Below are positions 7,019-11,732 of a DNA stretch of 11,732 nt, one piece after another. The position numbers were made by a program, and so were the translations under genes. Source of the DNA: Firmicutes bacterium CAG:95 (GTDB taxonomy: Bacteria; Bacillota; Clostridia; Lachnospirales; Lachnospiraceae); assembly GCA_000438155.1 (NCBI GenBank), contig FR902905.1:1-11732 (forward strand), in the 5' to 3' direction. The stretch's first letter is position 1. The number at the start of each line of letters is the position of its first letter. The notes under the pieces are model-generated. The model ran no database searches and was not told where the DNA came from. It saw nothing but the letters and a program-made list of their open reading frames with translations.

Positions 7019-7465
7019 TTAAGAACGCTCCTTATTTTTTTCGCTTGAAAGTTCGCTTATTCTGTCAGAAATGATCTTTTCTAAGTCAGCCAGTTCATTT
7101 AATGCTTCCGGACTGGAGTCGTTAGGTAATAAAGCTTCCGGACTGGCGTCGTTAGGTAATAAAGCGGCAATAAGATGAGAAGCAGGAATATCTTTTCCAA
7201 AAGAGTCTTTGAGCATATCCTGAATAAGTTCAATCTCCACGTTTTCTGCGTTGGCAGTAGGCTTGAATTTCCGGGCAAGAGCCTTTTGATTGAAGACAAT
7301 ACTGTCGACCTCAATCATGCCTTTTTTTAAAAGATTGGAAATAAGCCGTTGTACGCTGTAGATTGTACTGTCATTATCTAACTGGACAATTTCTGAAACC
7401 ATGAGAGGTTTCTTGGCATTCCATAATATTTTCATAACATCAAGTTCACGTTTGGTCAGTTTCAT
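7019..7465 (-). CDS. BlaI/MecI/CopY-family transcriptional repressor
   Basis: The 148-residue protein begins MKLTKRELDVMKILWNAKKP, continuing with LMVSEIVQ and STIYSVQRLISNLLKKGMI. This is the winged-helix DNA-binding domain of BlaI/MecI repressors (about residues 1-70), followed by a helical dimerisation region. Its normal partner, an M56 peptidase, is 3 bases downstream, so the two form an operon. The protein is about 20 residues longer than typical BlaI (about 126). Part of the excess is a perfect-frame tandem duplication, ALLPNDASPE then ALLPNDSSPE (101-120), inside the dimerisation region. It probably represses both its own promoter and the divergent secreted-protein promoter through the dyads at 7504-7524 and 7591-7605. 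An AAAGGA site precedes the ATG. Confidence 0.93.
   Translation of the reverse strand: MKLTKRELDVMKILWNAKKPLMVSEIVQLDNDSTIYSVQRLISNLLKKGMIEVDSIVFNQKALARKFKPTANAENVEIELIQDMLKDSFGKDIPASHLIAALLPNDASPEALLPNDSSPEALNELADLEKIISDRISELSSEKNKERS
7104..7163 (-). repeat. 30-base in-frame tandem duplication inside the BlaI-like gene
   Basis: Two adjacent 30-base copies (7104-7133 and 7134-7163) begin GCTTCCGGACTGG on the plus strand and differ at only one base (G versus C at the 15th position). They encode ALLPNDSSPE and ALLPNDASPE. The high identity suggests a recent duplication. Confidence 0.95.
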
Positions 7466-7497
7466 AGAGAAATTATCCTTTGCTTTTATATTTTAAA

Positions 7498-7525
7498 TAT
7501 ATATGACAATGGTTGCCAATGTCAA
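7498..7525 (-). promoter_or_regulatory. Promoter of the BlaI-like/M56/small-protein operon
   Basis: On the minus strand a consensus TTGACA (-35, 7525-7520) is followed after 16 bases by TATATA (7503-7498), or after 18 by TATATT. It lies about 33 bases upstream of the BlaI-like start. The dyad at 7504-7524 occupies the spacer and overlaps the -35 box, as expected for autorepression. Confidence 0.75.
7504..7524. promoter_or_regulatory. Candidate BlaI-type operator 1 (dyad)
   Basis: TGACA-A-TGG-TTG-CCA-A-TGTCA forms a dyad with arms TGACAnTGG and CCAnTGTCA around a 3-base centre. It contains the 13-base core GACAATGGTTGCC (7505-7517), which matches operator 2 at 11 of 13 positions. Its location inside the repressor's own promoter supports operator function. 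Confidence 0.68.
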
Positions 7526-7546
7526 TATGGAATTTAAAAATAAGAG

Positions 7547-7575
7547 TTGATTTTCTACAATTTATATGATATTCT
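7547..7575 (+). promoter_or_regulatory. Promoter of the divergent secreted-protein/lipoprotein genes
   Basis: TTGATT (7547-7552), a 17-base spacer, and TATTCT (7570-7575) with a TGA extension immediately ahead of the -10 (7567-7569) make a plausible sigma-A promoter with an extended -10. Transcription should start near 7582, placing operator 2 (7591-7605) just downstream of the start. Confidence 0.68.
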
Positions 7576-7590
7576 ACGGTTGTCAAAAAG

Positions 7591-7605
7591 AGACAATCGT
7601 TGTCT
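7591..7605. promoter_or_regulatory. Candidate BlaI-type operator 2 (dyad)
   Basis: AGACAA-TCG-TTGTCT is a perfect 6-bp dyad with a 3-base centre. Its core GACAATCGTTGTC resembles operator 1. A further TTGTC half at 7580-7584 can also pair with GACAA at 7592-7596. Its position at about +10 to +24 of the predicted transcript suits repression by blocking transcription. Confidence 0.68.
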
Positions 7606-7646
7606 TGATGGCAGAATGAAGAATGCAAAAGAAAAGGAGGAAAGGT

Positions 7647-8093
7647 ATGATGAAACACAAGGGAAAGGCTTTAATGGCAGCTGCTATGGCTGCAACATTG
7701 ATTATTGGGGGTGGTATGATGCCCCAAATGACTGCAAAAGCAGAGACTACGTCATTTGGATTAGTATGGAATGGTACATCCTCATCATCAAGCTCAGCAT
7801 CAGTTTCTAAAGATAACTATAATAGTTCTAAGAGACTTGCAGCTGGATTTACAATGAGAGGAGAAGCATTTATAGGAACTGCATATTTATCGGGAGTACC
7901 GACCAATTATCAGTTGAGGTCTGGAGGCTCAAGTGCAAATTATCCGGTTGGTCTTTCAAATTTGGGGACTTATCTCATTCTGGATCTGACACCGAGTAAA
8001 TCATATGCTGGTCAGACAGTAAAATGTGGAGTATCGCTATTAGGAGTAAATGGCTGCAATTTAAGAGCGGATGGAAATTTCGATTATGCTTAA
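7647..8093 (+). CDS. Small secreted Ser-rich protein under BlaI-type control
   Basis: The 148-residue protein has a signal peptide (MMKHKGK, then ALMAAAMAATLIIGGGMM, cleavage after TAKA at residue 32) and a mature domain of about 116 residues. The mature part begins ETTSFGLVWNG and a run of six serines (45-50). It then has a small, probably beta-rich domain with LAAGFTMRGEAFIGTAYLSG, NYQLRSGG, LSNLGTYLILDLTPS and two cysteines (C127, C137) that could form a disulfide. I do not recognise a named family and see no enzyme motif. AGGAGG (7635-7640) is 6 bases before ATG 7647, which decides this start over the in-frame ATG at 7623. It is the first gene of the divergent arm, directly behind promoter and operator 2, and therefore a likely main target of the repressor. 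The lipoprotein gene follows after 16 bases. Confidence 0.82.
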   Translation: MMKHKGKALMAAAMAATLIIGGGMMPQMTAKAETTSFGLVWNGTSSSSSSASVSKDNYNSSKRLAAGFTMRGEAFIGTAYLSGVPTNYQLRSGGSSANYPVGLSNLGTYLILDLTPSKSYAGQTVKCGVSLLGVNGCNLRADGNFDYA

Positions 8094-8109
8094 AGAGGAG
8101 AGGCAGCAG

Positions 8110-10200
8110 ATGTCACATCTGCTGCCGATAAATATAGTGAAGAGATATCATGGTTTTATATTGGTGGCTATATTGATATTAGTAACTGGCTGTGGAAGAA
8201 AAAATAATAGTGTTCAATCCTATGTAACAACTTTGGATACAGTCATTGACAAATATGAATATTGTCTATTAGATACGGGATGTAGAGAGAATATTGTATA
8301 TTATGGAGTTAATTATAATCAGAGTAGACAGGAATATATTGGACAAATTATGAATTATACTCCTCAAAACAAAAAGAGTCAATTGATACCAATAGAGACT
8401 AAGCGTAAAATACAGGACTTAAGAGTAGTAAATGATACAGTTAATTTGATGACGCAGGATATTGATGGTGCATATATATTAGAAATTCACAGTTTTGATG
8501 GAAAGTTATTGGATGATTATAAGTTAAATATTGATGATACTGTATTTGGTGAAGCTGTATTTTGGGATATCGATGAACATAAAAATATGATTTTAGTTGA
8601 CCGTCACAGTAATCTGTATATTATAAGTCAGACTGGTGAAATAGCTAAATATAAACTACAGGGAGAACTTATATCAGCATTTGTATCATCTGAAAATATT
8701 TTTTATTATGTAGTAATTGATGAAAAGGGACAAGAACAAATTGGATATATAGACTATTTAGAAAATAAAGAAGATATTATTACCACAACACAAGAAATGC
8801 TTCAAGACTGCATGGGAATTTATGAGTGTCAAGACGGAATTTTAATAAATGAGAATGCTAGACTGTTAAGAGTAAATATTAATAAACGGGAGATAGAATC
8901 AATATTTGAATGGATAGATATTGGAATTGATAATAATGAGTTATGCCTAATAACGGAAAATAATGAAGGGTATTTAATTGTAACAAAAAAGTATCGGGAT
9001 AGTATAGAAGAGATACAAATTAAACGTATAAAAAAAGGAAAGGTAAGTGATGCTAAAGTTCTTGAATTAGCAACTATGTATTTAGACCAAGATCTAAAAG
9101 AGAAAGTAATTTTGTTTAATGAGACCCATTCAGATATGAAAATTCATGTACGAACTTATCCGGGTGAAACTTCAGATTTAAAATTTAAAATGATGGTTAA
9201 TGATCTTTATAATAATTCAGATATTGATTTAGTGGTAACAGATACTAACTATTATCGTTTATTGGCAGATAATGGAGTTTTAGCAGATTTGCAAGAGTAT
9301 TATGACGATATACAGAATCAAATGATAACTTCTGTAGTAGATGCATATCGATATAATGAAAAGGTATATGTACTGATGGATCAATTTGAAGTATATACAA
9401 TATTGGGGAGAAAACAAATTTTTCAGCAAGATAAAAATTATACTTATAAAGAACTCATAAATATTGCTGAAAAATGGTCTGGTTCGGTTTATAATAGAAA
9501 TGTCAAAAGCGATACATTGTATGATTTGTTGATTTTAAATGATGACATTGAAAGTTATAGTATGATGACGGAGGACGACTGGAATGAAATTATAACATTT
9601 ACAGACAAGGCACCTTTGGAGGAAAGCGGTTATGATAAAGGGGCACTTTTGGAAAAAGTGGTTATAAAGCAAAACTATTATTTATGGTTTGAACTTTTTA
9701 AGGCAGGGCATAATGATAGGTACACTATTGTAGGATATCCATCTATAAAAGAAGAGGTAACAGGATCAATGTTTGATGTCCCGGCACTGTATGGAATTAA
9801 TTCAAGATCGGAAAACAAAGAAGATTCATGGATATTTATACGGGATTTAATGGGTGAGGATAACCAAAAGAACATTAATGATGACTTTCCTATTCGTAAG
9901 GAGACTTTTGAGGAAAAGCTATTGGAAGGTATGAATACAGTAGAAAAAGGAAAGACAGTTTCATATATTTCGGGAGATACATTTATTGATGCTACAATAG
10001 AAGGAATATCTGAGGATGATATTAATAAAATTCGATGGTTGGTATATCAGAGTGACCAGATATACTATATGAATGCAGATTATTATAACATTATAGAAGA
10101 GGAAGTAAGTGCGTATTATCAGAAACAAAAGACAATTCCGGAGGTGATATCTTTATTTGACAGTAGATTAAAGCTATATTTCAGTGAAAATGATATGTAA
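8110..10200 (+). CDS. Lipoprotein: propeller-like N-terminal half plus extracellular solute-binding C-terminal half
   Basis: The 696-residue protein has a lipoprotein signal (GFILVAILILVTGC, lipobox VTGC, lipidated C28). Residues about 45-310 contain repeated short beta motifs (IGYIDY, EIHSFDGKLLDDY, NLYIISQTGEIAKYKL), like a beta-propeller, with no clear enzyme motif. From about 316 the protein reads as an ABC-type family 1 solute-binding domain: LATMYLDQDLKEKVILFNETHSDMKIHVRTY, IDLVVTDTNYYRLLADNGVLADL, and later ALYGINSRSENKEDSWIFIRDLM. No permease or ATPase gene is adjacent, so it is an orphan SBP. SD AGAGGAG (8094-8100) is 9 bases before ATG 8110; the upstream in-frame ATGs at 8071 and 8086 lie inside the preceding gene. 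Codon use is very AT-rich (frequent ATA, AAT, TTA) compared with the flanking genes. It is 16 bases behind the small secreted protein gene, hence the same transcript. Confidence 0.8.
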   Translation: MSHLLPINIVKRYHGFILVAILILVTGCGRKNNSVQSYVTTLDTVIDKYEYCLLDTGCRENIVYYGVNYNQSRQEYIGQIMNYTPQNKKSQLIPIETKRKIQDLRVVNDTVNLMTQDIDGAYILEIHSFDGKLLDDYKLNIDDTVFGEAVFWDIDEHKNMILVDRHSNLYIISQTGEIAKYKLQGELISAFVSSENIFYYVVIDEKGQEQIGYIDYLENKEDIITTTQEMLQDCMGIYECQDGILINENARLLRVNINKREIESIFEWIDIGIDNNELCLITENNEGYLIVTKKYRDSIEEIQIKRIKKGKVSDAKVLELATMYLDQDLKEKVILFNETHSDMKIHVRTYPGETSDLKFKMMVNDLYNNSDIDLVVTDTNYYRLLADNGVLADLQEYYDDIQNQMITSVVDAYRYNEKVYVLMDQFEVYTILGRKQIFQQDKNYTYKELINIAEKWSGSVYNRNVKSDTLYDLLILNDDIESYSMMTEDDWNEIITFTDKAPLEESGYDKGALLEKVVIKQNYYLWFELFKAGHNDRYTIVGYPSIKEEVTGSMFDVPALYGINSRSENKEDSWIFIRDLMGEDNQKNINDDFPIRKETFEEKLLEGMNTVEKGKTVSYISGDTFIDATIEGISEDDINKIRWLVYQSDQIYYMNADYYNIIEEEVSAYYQKQKTIPEVISLFDSRLKLYFSENDM

Positions 10201-10221
10201 TTATGAAGGAGGAATGGGTGA

Positions 10222-11100
10222 ATGAAGAATAAAAGATTAATAGGATTAGTGAGTGTGGTTTTGCTACTAATGAGTGCCTGTGGTAAGGCAGAAGCAGATC
10301 TGCCAGGTACGGAGACAGAGGTAGAGGTGCAGGAGGAACAGACACAGGAGGATCTGGAGGATCCGTCTGCCATGGGTAAAGAAGAAACGACCGGACAGGA
10401 AGAAGAAGACACCGCAAAGGCAGGTGAAGATTCAGAAACATCAGCAAATTCAGAGACTACGGAGATTCCGGACGATGCCGTGATGATTCAGGATGTGGCG
10501 GTACGGCTCCTTAGCGTAGAAGCGGATGAAAATATCGGACTGATGCGGAGAACCTTTGAAGCATATGGTGACCAGGCTGTGATTGAGAAAATTTTCCGGG
10601 GAAGCAATACGGTTATGGAAAAGGATGCACAGAAAGTAACTGTGACAGAAACAGCCTTTTTTAATAGTGTGGATGAAGTATGGAAGCTGTCCTGCCTTCT
10701 CGATGGAGAGGGTGCGGAATACACCTTTGAGGAAGGACAGATAACGGCGATGGAACAGAAAGAATTCACAGCAGCTACAGATAGCGGCAATCAGGCCGAA
10801 GTGATTCTGACTCCTTATGGGGTATGGATTCAGAGTGTGGGCAACTGGATGGTGATGTCGGAGGCTTATCAGTTTACGGCAGAGCTTGCAGATGGAAGTG
10901 AGGATGAAATTGTAATTCTGCCGCTTACCAGAAGCCGGCAGGCACGAAGTCAGGAGATGAAGGAGCTTCCGTACCTGGGCGATGGCTATGTGCTTGGAGA
11001 AGAGCTGCAGGATGAAAATGGTGATACCCGGGGCGGCAGATTCATTTTCTTCGAAGAAGTTTCACTGGATGATGTGGTGGATGTACATATCTACCAATAA
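10222..11100 (+). CDS. Lipoprotein with acidic linker, unknown function
   Basis: The 292-residue protein has an N-terminal lipoprotein signal (MKNKRLIGLVSVVLLLMSAC, lipidated C20). A Glu/Asp/Thr-rich low-complexity linker follows (about 24-88), then a folded region (about 90-292) with AVRLLSVEADENIGLMRRTFEAYG, a central NSVDEVWKLSCLLDGEG and a C-terminal GGRFIFFEEVSLDDVVDV. I do not recognise the family. AAGGAGG with 9 bases spacing precedes the ATG. It is only 21 bases after the SBP-like lipoprotein and could be co-transcribed. Its base composition is much more GC-rich than that gene and like the left half of the window, so the pairing may be secondary. A terminator follows at 11144. Confidence 0.78.
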   Translation: MKNKRLIGLVSVVLLLMSACGKAEADLPGTETEVEVQEEQTQEDLEDPSAMGKEETTGQEEEDTAKAGEDSETSANSETTEIPDDAVMIQDVAVRLLSVEADENIGLMRRTFEAYGDQAVIEKIFRGSNTVMEKDAQKVTVTETAFFNSVDEVWKLSCLLDGEGAEYTFEEGQITAMEQKEFTAATDSGNQAEVILTPYGVWIQSVGNWMVMSEAYQFTAELADGSEDEIVILPLTRSRQARSQEMKELPYLGDGYVLGEELQDENGDTRGGRFIFFEEVSLDDVVDVHIYQ

Positions 11101-11143
11101 AGGGATCCATGATAAAAGATAAGATCTGATTAAAAGAAAAGAG

Positions 11144-11184
11144 CCAGATATTTGTCAGGAATACAGATATCTGGTTTTTATTTT
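11144..11184 (+). terminator. Intrinsic terminator after the acidic-linker lipoprotein
   Basis: CCAGATATTTGT (11144-11155) pairs with ACAGATATCTGG (11163-11174) with one G-T wobble and a 7-base loop. A T-rich tract, TTTTTATTTT, follows. Confidence 0.85.
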
Positions 11185-11210
11185 GAAATAAAATACTCTT
11201 CATGAAAAAG

Positions 11211-11240
11211 TTGCACAAAGATTGTATATGATATGATAAT
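11211..11240 (+). promoter_or_regulatory. Candidate promoter for the last gene
   Basis: TTGCAC (11211-11216) and GATAAT (11235-11240) are separated by 18 bases, just after the preceding terminator. A start near 11247 would leave about 86 bases of leader to the ATG at 11333. Confidence 0.5.
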
Positions 11241-11332
11241 ATAGATGTGAGAGTAAGGTGACAAATCTTAATAAGAACAGAACATTATGGGATTATTTCA
11301 TTGGGGAAAGAAATTTGGAAAGGAATAAACTT

Positions 11333-11719
11333 ATGAGGGTTATGGAATACATCAGAGAGCACCGGGAGGATGAAAATCCGTTTGAGTGCGTGATTCTGCC
11401 GGATGGGAGTGTGGATGCGCCTGTACCGTCCCACATCGAGAAGCTGGCACAGATTGCGGGAGAGGACAAGATCTCTTTAAATAAGAAGATGGAGAAAAAT
11501 ATGGAGCCGTTGTTTTTCATGGTGGAGTATACGGGATGTATGCTCGTCTGGGAAACAAGGGTGGTAGAACCGTCTCATCCAACGAAAGAGCAGAAAGAAA
11601 CGCTGGAGCTTCTTTATGATGCAGCGATGCTTTCTCCAGGACTTAAGAAGGAGCAGGCAGGACCGGAGTATGAGGCCTGTGTCAGACGGGTGAAAGCAGA
11701 TGAGTTGCCATGCATATGA
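11333..11719 (+). CDS. Small conserved-looking cytosolic protein, unrecognised
   Basis: The 128-residue protein starts MRVMEYIREHREDENPFECV, with no signal peptide or membrane segment. It has a mid-region of probable beta structure (EPLFFMVEYTGCMLVWETRVV) and a helical C-terminus (TKEQKETLELLYDAAMLSPGLKKEQ). I do not recognise the family. The start at 11333 is preferred because AAAGGA lies 8 bases upstream. An alternative GTG at 11258 would add 25 residues (ending LWDYFIGERNLERNKL) but has only a weak ribosome binding site, and those codons are more AT-rich than the rest. The gene ends 13 bases before the window edge. A possible next start (ATG at 11724) cannot be judged. Confidence 0.62.
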   Translation: MRVMEYIREHREDENPFECVILPDGSVDAPVPSHIEKLAQIAGEDKISLNKKMEKNMEPLFFMVEYTGCMLVWETRVVEPSHPTKEQKETLELLYDAAMLSPGLKKEQAGPEYEACVRRVKADELPCI

Positions 11720-11732
11720 GAAAATGATCCAG

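Noticed and set aside
5864..7465. Beta-lactam resistance operon (blaI-blaR1)
   Set aside because: The M56 protein lacks the penicillin-binding sensor and neither a beta-lactamase nor an alternative penicillin-binding protein is encoded in the window.
7547..7810. 87-codon plus-strand frame overlapping the secreted Ser-rich protein start
   Set aside because: It begins inside the promoter, has no ribosome binding site, and is out of frame with the gene that has a signal peptide and AGGAGG.

Overview
The window looks like a chromosomal segment of a Gram-positive gut anaerobe, most likely a Lachnospiraceae/Clostridia member. The signs are strong AGGAGG-type ribosome binding sites on almost every gene, lipoprotein signal peptides typical of low-GC Firmicutes, a PD-(D/E)XK (Rpn-type) nuclease/transposase fragment, and a mix of moderate-GC housekeeping-like genes with a markedly AT-rich block. 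The genus cannot be fixed from the sequence alone.

Layout. (1) Positions 1-485, minus strand: the N-terminal 161 residues of an Rpn/PD-(D/E)XK family protein that runs off the left edge. (2) 486-992: a 507-base gap with no convincing gene but one good orphan hairpin terminator. (3) 993-3443, plus strand: acyl-ACP thioesterase, then a five-copy 27-28-base tandem repeat, then a RelA/SpoT-type (p)ppGpp synthetase-like protein and a TetR-type repressor 17 bases behind it, closed by an intrinsic terminator. (4) 3701-5494: oleate hydratase (ohyA) with both catalytic residues visible, followed by a 14-bp hairpin. Thioesterase, TetR regulator and oleate hydratase together suggest a fatty-acid handling or membrane-stress neighbourhood.

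(5) 5631-10200 is the most interesting part: an AT-rich, BlaI/BlaR-like divergent module. On the minus strand lie a BlaI/MecI-family repressor, an M56 (BlaR1-type) membrane metallopeptidase without a penicillin-binding sensor domain, and a small secreted protein whose start codon overlaps the peptidase stop. On the plus strand lie a small secreted Ser-rich protein and a 696-residue lipoprotein that appears to join a propeller-like N-terminal half to an extracellular solute-binding (SBP) C-terminal half. The 181-base divergent intergenic region holds a promoter for each side. Each promoter carries a dyad with nearly the same 13-base core, so one repressor could control both arms. No beta-lactamase or penicillin-binding protein is present. 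The simplest reading is a protease-relieved repression circuit that controls secreted or surface proteins in response to an unknown extracellular signal.

(6) 10222-11100: an acidic-linker lipoprotein of unknown function, 21 bases downstream of the SBP-like gene but of clearly different base composition, closed by a good terminator. (7) 11333-11719: an unrecognised small cytosolic protein with its own likely promoter.
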